Origin: an uncultured Clostridia bacterium
GTDB taxonomy: Bacteria; Bacillota; Clostridia; Oscillospirales; Oscillospiraceae
Direction: 5' to 3'
Assembly (NCBI GenBank): GCA_945918315.1
Contig: CAMEIK010000086.1
Location: 1-5,737, forward strand
DNA: 5,737 nt
A program made the position numbers and the translations under genes. How positions within the stretch are numbered: position 1 is the stretch's first letter; each line of letters opens with the position of its first letter. The notes under the pieces are model-generated. The model ran no database searches, was not told the origin of the DNA, and worked only from the letters and a program-made list of their open reading frames with translations. This document shows positions 1 to 5,737 of this stretch, one piece after another.

Positions 1-36
1 CAAAACCTGTCCGCGTCATTTTACGCAGGCAGGTTT
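1..36 (-). terminator. Probable terminator after the M24B peptidase gene (window edge)
   Basis: Bases 36-23 and 16-3 pair over 14 positions (AAACCUGCCUGCGU with ACGCGGACAGGUUU; one C-A mismatch and one U-G pair) around a 6-nt loop. The hairpin begins 15 nt after the peptidase stop codon. The 3' arm runs into TTTT followed by G at the window edge, so the T tract cannot be judged fully. The stem also has an A-rich 5' flank, so it could partly act on the other strand. Confidence 0.6.
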
Positions 37-50
37 CGCGTTTCCCCGGG

Positions 51-1133
51 TTACTCTGCGGGGTCGATGATATCCAGTTCCTTGGGATAGCGGTTGAGGA
101 CCATGACCCCCTGGGGGGTAATCATGCACAAATCCTCAATGCGCACGCCGAACCGTCCCGGCAGGTAGATCCCCGGCTCACAGGAGAAAACCCGTCCCGG
201 CTGGGCGGTGTTCGTATTGACGGCGCTGACGTCGCCTGGCTCATGGACCTCCAGTCCGATGGAGTGACCCAGACGGTGGGTAAAGTAAGGACCGTACCCG
301 GCCCGGTCGATCACCTGCCGGGCGGCGGCATCCAGGTCGCAGAACCGGACACCGGGACCCATCCTGGCCTCGGCAGCCAGATTTGCCTCCAGCACCGTCT
401 CATACACTTTCCGCTGCTCCGGGGAAACGGCGCGGTAGAAAAAGGTTCTCGTCATATCGGAGCAGTAGCCGTCCAGGCGGCAGCCCACGTCAAAGAGCAC
501 GCAGTCCCCCTCTTGGAGCACCGTATCGTCCGGCTCGTGGTGGGGGTCCGCGGCGTTGGCGCCGAAGCTGACAATGGGTGTAAAGGAAACATCCTCCGCC
601 CCCAGCTCCCCATAGATCTCCCGGACCCGGCGGGCCGCCTCCGCTTCCGTAAGGCCCGGGCGGACCAGGGCACGGAACAGGGCCATGGCCTGATCGTTGA
701 GAAGGGACGCCCGGATCATTTTCTCCTGTTCATCGGGTTCCTTGCAGCCCCGGGTGTCATCCACGCAGAAGGAGCCGTTGCGGTAGCCGCCCGCGGCCTT
801 CCGCTCCATGAGCTCCAGCAGAAACCGGGCGGGCATCATTTTGTCAATGCCCAGGGATTTCCCCGGGTCCACATATCCGGCAACCACAGCCATGCATTCG
901 TCGGTATCAGAAAACCAGACCTTCTCCGCTCCCAGCTCCCCGGGGGCGGGAAACAGGCGGTTGATAAAGATTCTGTGATCGCCGCTTTCTTTCAGCAGCA
1001 GGCCAAGAAACCGTTCGCCGGGCTGGAACAGTTTTCCGGTCAGGTAGTAAATACTCCAGGGGTCGGTAACAAGAAGCTGGGTAAGCCCCGCTTTCTCCAT
1101 CCGGCAGCATACATTGCGCATACGACTGTTCAT
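51..1133 (-). CDS. M24B-family Xaa-Pro aminopeptidase/dipeptidase
   Basis: This is a cytosolic metallopeptidase of the aminopeptidase P/prolidase family, which cleaves bonds next to proline in short peptides. It has 360 residues, the size of the compact family members such as E. coli YpdF and Bacillus YqhT. Residues 1-130 form a creatinase-type N-terminal domain (LLVTDPWSIYYLTG at about 20-33). Residues 135-350 are the pita-bread catalytic domain. The five metal ligands are Asp215 and Asp226 (FDVGCRLDGYCSDMTRTF), His290 (RLGHSIGLEVHE), Glu319 (CEPGIY) and Glu333 (RIEDL). Accessory residues His198, His297 and Arg331 match the spacing of E. coli PepP. The start at 1133 is chosen because GGGAGG lies 6 nt upstream; the frame is open to 1172, but that extension would overlap the promoter -10 and has no ribosome binding site. 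No signal peptide or membrane segment is visible. It lies 72 nt after carB with its own promoter. Sequence alone does not separate aminopeptidase P from prolidase specificity. Confidence 0.93.
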   Translation of the reverse strand: MNSRMRNVCCRMEKAGLTQLLVTDPWSIYYLTGKLFQPGERFLGLLLKESGDHRIFINRLFPAPGELGAEKVWFSDTDECMAVVAGYVDPGKSLGIDKMMPARFLLELMERKAAGGYRNGSFCVDDTRGCKEPDEQEKMIRASLLNDQAMALFRALVRPGLTEAEAARRVREIYGELGAEDVSFTPIVSFGANAADPHHEPDDTVLQEGDCVLFDVGCRLDGYCSDMTRTFFYRAVSPEQRKVYETVLEANLAAEARMGPGVRFCDLDAAARQVIDRAGYGPYFTHRLGHSIGLEVHEPGDVSAVNTNTAQPGRVFSCEPGIYLPGRFGVRIEDLCMITPQGVMVLNRYPKELDIIDPAE

Positions 1134-1139
1134 ATGGTT

Positions 1140-1148
1140 CCTCCCTTT
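1140..1148 (-). promoter_or_regulatory. Ribosome binding site of the M24B peptidase gene
   Basis: AAAGGGAGG ends 6 nt before the ATG at 1133. It fixes the start there rather than at the upstream in-frame ATG at 1172, which overlaps the promoter -10 box, or at the internal ATG at 1121. Confidence 0.85.
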
Positions 1149-1171
1149 CCCGCGGCACGACCGCCACAGCA

Positions 1172-1200
1172 ATTATCCGTCATTGCCCGTCAATTGTCAA
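1172..1200 (-). promoter_or_regulatory. Sigma-A promoter of the M24B peptidase gene
   Basis: A perfect -35 box TTGACA (1200-1195), a 17-nt spacer and a -10 box GATAAT (1177-1172, five of six consensus positions) lie in the 72-nt gap after carB. The -35 starts 6 nt beyond the carB stop codon. Transcription would begin near 1167-1165, leaving a leader of about 32 nt before the ATG at 1133. The spacer repeats the motif TGACGG twice (in ATTGACGGGCAATGACGG), which could be coincidence. No hairpin-plus-T-run terminator is seen between carB and this promoter, so carAB read-through is also possible. Confidence 0.8.
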
Positions 1201-1205
1201 TTTCT

Positions 1206-4200
1206 TTATTCCGCATCGATAGTGGACACGCCCAGGGTCATCTCCTCCAGCACATCCAGAAGCACCTTGACGGTGTCCAGGGAGGTGAACATGGTCACGT
1301 TGTTGTCCACTGCCGCCCGGCGAATTTCGGAGCCGTCGGAGTGGGACGCGCCGGGAGCGCTGACATCGATGGTGTTGATGACATAGGCGATATGGCCCTT
1401 GCGCAGGGCCACCAGAATGTCGTCGGAGCCGTCGGCAGTCAGCTTCTGGCGAATCCGGGTGCGGATGCCGTGGGACTTCAGGAAGTTGGCAGTGCCCACC
1501 GTGGCCTCAATATTGAAGCCCATGTCATAGAACCTACGGATCAGGGGCAGGGCCGCGGGCTTGTCCCGGTCGGCAATGGTGGCAAACACGGTGCCGTAGT
1601 TGCTGACGTGCATACCGGAGGCCTGGATGGCCTTGTACAGGGCCCGGGTCAGGGAGGTGTCGTAGCCGATGGCCTCGCCGGTGGACTTCATCTCCGGAGA
1701 CAGGTAGGTGTCCATGCCCTTGAGCTTGCTGAAGGAAAAGGCCGGGGCCTTGACATACCACCGCTTCTTTTCCGGCGCCACCAGCTGGGTGTAGCCCTGC
1801 TCTTCAAGGCTGTGGCCCAGAATCACCTGGGTGGCGATATGGGCCATGGGGACGGAGGTGGCTTTCGACAGGAAGGGCACCGTCCGGGAGGACCGGGGGT
1901 TCACTTCGATGATATAGACCTTTTCATCGCTGTCGGCGATGAACTGGATGTTGAAAAGGCCCACAATGCCGATGGCCAGGCCCAGCCGCTGGGTGTAGTC
2001 CAGAATCTGGTCCTTGACCTTCCGGGACACGGAGAAGGTGGGGTAGACGGAGATGGAGTCGCCGGAGTGCACGCCGGTCCGCTCCACATGCTCCATGATG
2101 CCGGGGATGAACACCTGCTTTCCGTCGCAGATGGCGTCAACCTCCAGCTCCTTGCCCATGATATACTTGTCAACCAGCACCGGCTGGTCGGTATTGACCT
2201 CCACGGCGGTCTGGAGGTAGTGCCGCAGGGAGCGCTCGTTGGCCACAATCTCCATGGCCCGGCCCCCCAGAACAAAGCTGGGCCGGACCAGCACCGGGTA
2301 GCCGATCTGCTGGGCCACCTTCACACCGTCCTCAATATTGGTGACCGCCTGGCCCTTGGGCTGGGGGATCTGGAGCTTCTCCATGACCTTTTCAAAGGAA
2401 TCCCGGTTCTCCGCCCGGTCGATGGCCTCCATATCCGTACCTACAATGGGCACGCCCAGGGCCGCCAGAGGCGCCGCCAGGTTAATGGCAGTCTGGCCGC
2501 CCAGGGAGACAATGATGCCCTCGGGCTTTTCCAGGGTCAGGACATTCATCACATCCTCCACCGTCAGGGGCTCAAAGTACAGCTTGTCGGAGGTGGTGTA
2601 GTCGGTGGAGACGGTCTCCGGGTTGTTGTTGATGATGATGGCCTCGTAGCCCGCCTCCCGGATGGACCAGATGGCGTGGACGGTGGAGTAGTCAAACTCC
2701 ACGCCCTGACCGATGCGGATGGGGCCGGAGCCCAGGACCACGATCTTCTTTTTGTCGCTGACCACCGACTCGTTTTCCTGCTCGTAGGTGGAGTAGAAAT
2801 AGGGTACATAGGAAGAAAACTCGGAGGCGCAGGTGTCGATCATCTTGTACACCGGCAGGATGCCCTTGTCCCGGCGCAGGCCGAAGACCTCCGCCTGGGT
2901 CATGCCCCAGAGCATACCGATATACTGGTCGGAAACGCCCATCCGCTTGGCATCCCGGAGGGTCTCCAGGCTGCCGATGTTTTCCCGGAGTTCCTTTTCA
3001 AAGGCCACAATGTTGGCGATTTTATCCAGGAAGAACATGTCAATCTTGGTGGCGTTATAGATGAGGTTCAGGTCGGTTTTCAGCCGGATCAGCTCCGCGA
3101 TGGCAAAGAGCCGGTCGTCGGTGCCGTTGCGGATATACTTCAGCAGCTCCGCCTCGGAGCAGTCGTCAAACTTTTTGCTGTGCAGGTGGCACACGCCGGT
3201 TTCCAGGGACCGGACCGCCTTCAGCAGGGATTCCTCCATGGTCCTGCCCACCGCCATGACCTCGCCGGTGGCCTTCATCTGGGTGTTCAGGGTGTTGTTG
3301 GCATCGGCGAACTTGTCAAAGGGGAACCGGGCGATCTTGGTGACCACATAGTCCAGGGTGGGCTCAAAGGAGGCCGGGGTATTGGCAATGCGGATTTCGT
3401 CCAGCCGCATGCCCACGGCAATCTTGGCGGAAACCCGGGCGATGGGATAGCCGGAGGCCTTGGAGGCCAGAGCCGAGGACCGGGACACCCGGGGATTGAC
3501 CTCGATGAGGTAATACTGGAAGGACAGGGGGTCCAGAGCGAACTGCACGTTGCAGCCGCCCTCAATTTTCAGCTCCCGGATAATCCGCAGAGCCGAGTCC
3601 CGGAGCATCTGGTACTCCTTGTTGGTCAGGGTCTGGGAGGGGCAGACCACCACGGAGTCGCCGGTGTGGACCCCCACGGGGTCGATATTTTCCATGTTGC
3701 AGATGGTGATGGCGGTGTCATTGGCATCCCGCATCACCTCGTACTCGATCTCCTTGTAGCCCTTGATGGACTTTTCCACCAGCACCTGATGGACAGGAGA
3801 CAGAGCCAGGGCATTTTTCAGCATCAGGGCGCACTCCTGGGCGTTATCCGCGAAGCCGCCGCCGGTGCCGCCCAGGGTAAAGGCGGGCCGAAGCACCACG
3901 GGATAGCCGATTTCTTCCGCCGCCCGAAGGCCCTCCTCCAGGGTGTTCGCCACCTGGCTGGGCAGGACAGGCTCTGACAGGGAGGCACACAGCTCCTTGA
4001 AAAGCTCCCGGTCCTCCGCCCGCTGAATGGCCTCAAAGCTGGTGCCCAGGATCTCACAGTCGCACTCGTCCAGCACGCCCTTTTTGGCAAGCTGCACCGC
4101 CAGGTTCAGTCCCGTCTGGCCGCCCAGGGAGGGAAGAATGGCATCGGGCCGCTCGTGGCGGATGATTCTGGCCACATATTCCAGGTTCAGGGGCTCCATA

Positions 4201-4394
4201 TACACCTTGTCGGCAATATCGGTGTCCGTCATGATGGTGGCGGGGTTAGAGTTGATGAGCACCACCTCATACCCCTCCTCCCGGAGGGCCAGACAGGCCT
4301 GGGTGCCGGAATAGTCAAATTCCGCCGCCTGTCCGATGACGATGGGACCGGAGCCGATCACCAGAATCTTATGAATATCGGTACGCTTAGGCAT
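1206..4394 (-). CDS. carB: Carbamoyl-phosphate synthase large subunit
   Basis: CarB makes carbamoyl phosphate from bicarbonate, ammonia and two ATP, in complex with CarA. It has 1062 residues (E. coli 1073) and the full duplicated architecture. The N half (about 1-400) has [17 protein letters not shown] at 14-30, [12 protein letters not shown] at 169-180 and EVNPR at 298-302. The oligomerization region is about 401-545. The C half (about 546-930) has [16 protein letters not shown] at 555-570, [12 protein letters not shown] at 704-715 and EVNPR at 830-834. An MGS-like allosteric domain is at about 930-1062. Aligned from memory with E. coli, the carboxyphosphate-site residues Arg129, Arg169 and Glu215 are kept. 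UMP-pocket residues correspond to Lys945, Thr965, Thr968, Lys984 and Asn1007, while E. coli Thr1017 is Ile1009; ornithine-site Thr1042 corresponds to Thr1037. UMP inhibition and ornithine activation are therefore plausible. The start overlaps the carA end and has an AAGGAGG ribosome binding site inside carA, which suggests translational coupling. No frameshift or missing segment is seen. Confidence 0.98.
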   Translation of the reverse strand: MPKRTDIHKILVIGSGPIVIGQAAEFDYSGTQACLALREEGYEVVLINSNPATIMTDTDIADKVYMEPLNLEYVARIIRHERPDAILPSLGGQTGLNLAVQLAKKGVLDECDCEILGTSFEAIQRAEDRELFKELCASLSEPVLPSQVANTLEEGLRAAEEIGYPVVLRPAFTLGGTGGGFADNAQECALMLKNALALSPVHQVLVEKSIKGYKEIEYEVMRDANDTAITICNMENIDPVGVHTGDSVVVCPSQTLTNKEYQMLRDSALRIIRELKIEGGCNVQFALDPLSFQYYLIEVNPRVSRSSALASKASGYPIARVSAKIAVGMRLDEIRIANTPASFEPTLDYVVTKIARFPFDKFADANNTLNTQMKATGEVMAVGRTMEESLLKAVRSLETGVCHLHSKKFDDCSEAELLKYIRNGTDDRLFAIAELIRLKTDLNLIYNATKIDMFFLDKIANIVAFEKELRENIGSLETLRDAKRMGVSDQYIGMLWGMTQAEVFGLRRDKGILPVYKMIDTCASEFSSYVPYFYSTYEQENESVVSDKKKIVVLGSGPIRIGQGVEFDYSTVHAIWSIREAGYEAIIINNNPETVSTDYTTSDKLYFEPLTVEDVMNVLTLEKPEGIIVSLGGQTAINLAAPLAALGVPIVGTDMEAIDRAENRDSFEKVMEKLQIPQPKGQAVTNIEDGVKVAQQIGYPVLVRPSFVLGGRAMEIVANERSLRHYLQTAVEVNTDQPVLVDKYIMGKELEVDAICDGKQVFIPGIMEHVERTGVHSGDSISVYPTFSVSRKVKDQILDYTQRLGLAIGIVGLFNIQFIADSDEKVYIIEVNPRSSRTVPFLSKATSVPMAHIATQVILGHSLEEQGYTQLVAPEKKRWYVKAPAFSFSKLKGMDTYLSPEMKSTGEAIGYDTSLTRALYKAIQASGMHVSNYGTVFATIADRDKPAALPLIRRFYDMGFNIEATVGTANFLKSHGIRTRIRQKLTADGSDDILVALRKGHIAYVINTIDVSAPGASHSDGSEIRRAAVDNNVTMFTSLDTVKVLLDVLEEMTLGVSTIDAE

Positions 4395-5490
4395 GGTTCT
4401 GTTCCTCCTTCGCCCGTTCCATCAGAGTAATGAACTGGTCAAACAGATAGGTGCTGTCCTGGGGTCCGGGGGCGGACTCCGGGTGGTACTGCACCGAGAA
4501 AATCTTCTTTTCCCAGCAGGCAACGCCCTCGGCGGTGCTGTCCAGCAGGTTCACATGGGTCATGGTAAGGCCGGTACCGGCCAGAGAATCCGGGTCCACC
4601 GCGTAGGAGTGGTTCTGGGAGGTAATCTCCACCTTCCCCGTGGCCATGTTCAGCACGGGGTGGTTGCCGCCCCGGTGGCCAAACTTCATTTTAAAGGTTT
4701 TCGCCCCCATGGCCAGGGATATCATCTGATGGCCCAGACAAATGCCGAAGATGGGCAGCTTCCCCTGGAGCTCCCGGACCACCTGAATCACGCTGGTCAC
4801 ATCCTGGGGGTCTCCGGGGCCGTTGGACAGGAACAGGCCGTCGGGACGCATTTTGAGGATCTCCTCCGCGGAGGTGTTGTAGGGCACCACGGTGACGTTG
4901 CAGCCCTTTTCATTGAGCTTGCGGATGATGTTCAGCTTCATGCCGCAGTCCACCGCCACCACATCAAAGCGGTGGTGGGGGGTCCGGGCATACCAGCGCT
5001 TTTTGGAGGACACCCGGGACACCATGTCGTGCGGGATCCGGTAGTTGAGCAGCAGCTGGTAGGCGTTGGCAAAGGGCAGGGAGGCGTCGCAGATCAGCAC
5101 CTTCTGGCTGCCCTCGTCCCGGATGATCCGGGTAATCATCCGGGTGTCCACCCCGCTGATGCCGGGGATGCCGTACTCGTCCAGCACCTCGGAAAGGGTC
5201 TTGGTATACCGGAAATTGGAGGGCAGATCGTTGTACTCCCGGACAATCAGGCCGCCCATGGTGGGCACTCTCGTCTCATAGTCTTCCTCGGTCATGCCGT
5301 AGTTGCCGATGAGGGGGTAGGTCATGCACACCATCTGGTCGGTGTAGGAGGGGTCGGAGATGATCTCCTGGTAGCCCACCATGGAGGTGTTGAACACCAG
5401 CTCGTTCACTGCCGACACCTGGGCGCCGAACCCATAGCCGTAGAACTCCCTGCCATTTTCCAGCACAATCTTTCTGTCGTAAGGCTTCAT
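4387..5490 (-). CDS. carA: Carbamoyl-phosphate synthase small (glutaminase) subunit
   Basis: CarA hydrolyses glutamine and channels ammonia to CarB for cytosolic carbamoyl phosphate synthesis (pyrimidines and arginine). With the start chosen here it has 367 residues, close to the usual 360-390. Residues 1-140 are the CPSase small-chain N-terminal domain ([19 protein letters not shown], about 34-52). Residues 176-360 are a class I glutamine amidotransferase with the nucleophile elbow GICLGHQ (Cys251), QNHS at 292-295 and QYHPE with His336/Glu338 completing the triad. All key residues are present, so it should be active. Start: ATGs at 5496 and 5490 are both in frame, and a stop (TGA, 5499-5497) lies directly before the first. 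The AAAGGA at 5506-5501 is 4 nt from the first ATG and 10 nt from the second; the second aligns better with 16S rRNA, so 5490 is preferred and 5496 (369 residues) remains possible. Its end overlaps carB by 8 nt. A leader attenuator precedes it. Identity is certain; the start is less so. Confidence 0.97.
   Translation of the reverse strand: MKPYDRKIVLENGREFYGYGFGAQVSAVNELVFNTSMVGYQEIISDPSYTDQMVCMTYPLIGNYGMTEEDYETRVPTMGGLIVREYNDLPSNFRYTKTLSEVLDEYGIPGISGVDTRMITRIIRDEGSQKVLICDASLPFANAYQLLLNYRIPHDMVSRVSSKKRWYARTPHHRFDVVAVDCGMKLNIIRKLNEKGCNVTVVPYNTSAEEILKMRPDGLFLSNGPGDPQDVTSVIQVVRELQGKLPIFGICLGHQMISLAMGAKTFKMKFGHRGGNHPVLNMATGKVEITSQNHSYAVDPDSLAGTGLTMTHVNLLDSTAEGVACWEKKIFSVQYHPESAPGPQDSTYLFDQFITLMERAKEEQNHA
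4404..4410 (-). promoter_or_regulatory. carB ribosome binding site within the carA 3' end
   Basis: AAGGAGG lies 9 nt before the carB ATG (4394-4392) and falls inside the last codons of carA. The carA stop TAA (4389-4387) is downstream of the carB ATG, so ribosomes ending carA are positioned to start carB. This fits equal production of the two subunits. Confidence 0.85.
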
Positions 5491-5500
5491 CCGCATTCAT

Positions 5501-5506
5501 TCCTTT
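5501..5506 (-). promoter_or_regulatory. carA ribosome binding site
   Basis: AAAGGA lies 10 nt before the ATG at 5490 and 4 nt before the in-frame ATG at 5496. A third ATG (5500) touches the site and is out of frame with carA. The spacing favours 5490 as the carA start. The site is moderate in strength compared with the AGGAGG and GGGAGG sites of the two downstream genes. Confidence 0.6.
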
Positions 5507-5516
5507 CGTAATAGCG

Positions 5517-5541
5517 GCCCTCCTCCCGGAGAGAAAAGGGC
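5517..5541 (-). promoter_or_regulatory. Second hairpin between attenuator and carA
   Basis: Bases 5541-5517 can form a 10-bp stem with several G-U pairs (GCCCUUUUCU with GGAGGAGGGC) and a 5-nt loop. It starts directly after the terminator T tract and ends about 10 nt before the carA ribosome binding site. Its CCGGG (5529-5525) and GGGCC (5520-5516) can alternatively pair with the 3' arm of the attenuator in read-through RNA. It may simply insulate the carA ribosome binding site. It contains a GGGAGGAGGG that looks like a ribosome binding site but is too far from carA to be used. The role is unknown. Confidence 0.35.
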
Positions 5542-5585
5542 AAAAGAAAACCGGGCCAAAAAGGAAATATCCTTTCAGGCTCGGT
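5542..5585 (-). terminator. Intrinsic terminator/attenuator upstream of carA
   Basis: The RNA arms 5585-5570 (ACCGAGCCUGAAAGGA) and 5565-5550 (UCCUUUUUGGCCCGGU) pair over 16 positions around a UAUU loop. The mismatches are one A-C and one U-U, and there is one G-U pair. The GC-rich base of the stem is followed by TTTTCTTTT (5550-5542). This has the form of a rho-independent terminator and lies between the carA promoter and carA, in the same orientation, so it should reduce transcription into carAB unless its folding is prevented. The leader ORF stop codon (5577-5575) is inside the 5' arm, which makes translation the obvious antitermination signal. The single C in the T tract may weaken it somewhat. 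Confidence 0.75.
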
Positions 5586-5670
5586 AACCGGAACAATAAA
5601 GAATAAAAGAAGAATGGAAACACTTCCCCCGATTTCCAAACGCGTATCGCTGCTGCTTCGGAAATCTCAC
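5575..5670 (-). CDS. Putative carA leader peptide (31 codons)
   Basis: This short ORF begins with GTG at 5670 and ends with TGA at 5577-5575. A Shine-Dalgarno sequence (AAAGGTGGGG, 5686-5677) precedes the GTG; its AGGTG core is 9 nt away. The predicted peptide begins MRFPKQQRYA and ends CSGYRA. It has no recognisable domain and its sequence probably does not matter. Codons 17-27 cover the U-rich tract, and the stop codon lies in the middle of the 5' arm of the attenuator terminator (5585-5570). A ribosome finishing the peptide would cover that arm. This arrangement is that of leader ORFs in translation-coupled attenuators such as enterobacterial pyrBI and pyrE. Four arginine codons (2, 8, 14, 30) are present but not clustered. 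Start codon, ribosome binding site and stop position are seen directly; the regulatory role is inferred. The ORF is short enough that chance cannot be excluded. Confidence 0.55.
   Translation of the reverse strand: MRFPKQQRYAFGNRGKCFHSSFILYCSGYRA
5591..5620 (-). promoter_or_regulatory. U-rich tract in carA leader, candidate UTP-sensing pause region
   Basis: On the transcribed strand 20 of these 30 bases are T, with runs such as CTTTTATTCTTTATTG, in sharp contrast to the GC-rich genes around it. It begins 10 nt after the leader stem-loop and ends 5 nt before the terminator's 5' arm. In enterobacterial pyrBI and pyrE, low UTP makes polymerase pause in such a tract so that the translating ribosome catches up and prevents termination. 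Positions 5605-5598 can also pair weakly (8 bp, one G-U) with terminator bases 5575-5568. Composition is observed; function is inferred by analogy. Confidence 0.55.
5631..5666 (-). promoter_or_regulatory. Leader stem-loop, candidate pause hairpin
   Basis: The arms 5666-5657 and 5640-5631 pair over 10 consecutive base pairs in RNA (GAUUUCCGAA with UUUGGAAAUC, one G-U pair) around a 16-nt loop. The loop can form a small inner GCG-AUA-CGC stem. The hairpin lies inside the leader ORF and just before the U-rich tract. That is where a polymerase-pausing hairpin sits in the pyrBI leader, so it may hold polymerase until a ribosome catches up. The 3' arm GGAAA can also pair with UUUCC at 5620-5616, giving an alternative fold. 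The pairing is read from the sequence; the role is inferred. Confidence 0.6.
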
Positions 5671-5695
5671 AAGCGTCCCCACCTTTCGGTAGGAT

Positions 5696-5724
5696 ATTTT
5701 ACAAAAAAGGAGGACATTTGTCAA
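5696..5724 (-). promoter_or_regulatory. Sigma-A promoter of the carAB leader
   Basis: A perfect -35 box TTGACA (5724-5719) is followed by a 17-nt spacer and the -10 box TAAAAT (5701-5696), which matches the consensus at five of six positions. A run of seven A at 5733-5727 lies just upstream of the -35 and could act as an UP-like element. Transcription should start near A5690, about 200 nt before carA. An imperfect dyad (CCTACC-GAAA-GGTGGG, 5693-5678) overlaps the predicted start and could be an operator or a 5'-end hairpin; this part is a guess. Confidence 0.85.
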
Positions 5725-5737
5725 GGTTTTTTTCGCC

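Noticed and set aside
1134..1172. Longer peptidase start at ATG 1172 adding 13 residues
   Set aside because: No ribosome binding site precedes it, it lies on the promoter -10 box, and the extra residues are unlike the family N terminus. The ATG at 1133 has GGGAGG at ideal spacing.
243..3977. Very long plus-strand open frame (1244 codons) antisense to carB and the peptidase gene
   Set aside because: It is rich in Gly, His, Val, Leu and Asp without domain structure, spans two real genes and their promoter gap, and is what GC-rich third codon positions produce on the opposite strand. The two sense genes share a frame, which explains why it continues across the gap.
4393..5511. Plus-strand open frame (372 codons) antisense to carA
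   Set aside because: It has the same Gly/His/Val-rich shadow composition and mirrors almost exactly the extent of carA, whose identity is certain.
5276..5623. Second possible leader ORF from GTG 5623, rich in Phe/Leu, running through the terminator and out of frame into carA
   Set aside because: Its GGGGGAA touches the GTG and leaves no usable spacing, and it has no stop before or near the carA start. The Phe-rich sequence follows from the U-rich tract.
5491..5690. PyrR-binding anti-antiterminator loop of the Bacillus pyr type
   Set aside because: No sequence close to the UCCNGNGAGG loop in a suitable stem was found. The nearest, CTTGTGAGATT, lacks the key bases and is explained by the leader ORF start.
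5660..5695. Resemblance of CCGAAAGGTGGGGACGC to part of the c-di-GMP-I (GEMM) riboswitch
   Set aside because: Only the GNRA-capped stem and GGGACGC look alike. The following conserved CAAAGCC and second stem are missing, and the predicted transcription start falls inside the motif.

Overview
The window looks like chromosomal DNA from a GC-rich Firmicute, most likely a Clostridia member near the Oscillospiraceae/Flavonifractor group. This is an inference from CarA/CarB sequence style, strong AGGAGG-type ribosome binding sites, GC-rich third codon positions and AT-rich TTGACA-type promoters. No database search was possible. All three main genes are on the minus strand, so the transcriptional order runs from right to left.

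Layout in transcriptional order. At 5737-5491 lies a control region for carA: a near-consensus sigma-A promoter (TTGACA-17-TAAAAT) and a transcribed leader of about 200 nt. The leader holds a short GTG-started ORF with a good Shine-Dalgarno sequence, a 10-bp stem-loop, a 30-nt tract with 20 T, and an intrinsic terminator whose 5' arm contains the stop codon of the short ORF. At 5490-4387 is carA and at 4394-1206 is carB; they overlap by 8 nt and encode the small (glutaminase) and large (synthetase) subunits of carbamoyl-phosphate synthase. After a 72-nt gap carrying its own sigma-A promoter (TTGACA-17-GATAAT), an M24B Xaa-Pro aminopeptidase-type gene occupies 1133-51. Positions 36-1 hold a hairpin with a short T run, probably its terminator, cut by the window edge.

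How the parts work together: CarA hydrolyses glutamine and passes ammonia to CarB, which makes carbamoyl phosphate for pyrimidine and arginine synthesis. CarB keeps the ATP-grasp residues of both halves and most of the residues that bind UMP and ornithine in the E. coli enzyme, so feedback control at the protein level is likely. The leader suggests a second, transcriptional control level. Its layout (pause-type hairpin, U-rich tract, terminator overlapping the end of a translated leader ORF) closely resembles the UTP-sensing, translation-coupled attenuators of enterobacterial pyrBI and pyrE. No PyrR-binding loop of the Bacillus type was seen. This leader is the most interesting item here; the coding genes are ordinary core metabolism. 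The peptidase has no evident pathway link with carAB and can be transcribed separately.
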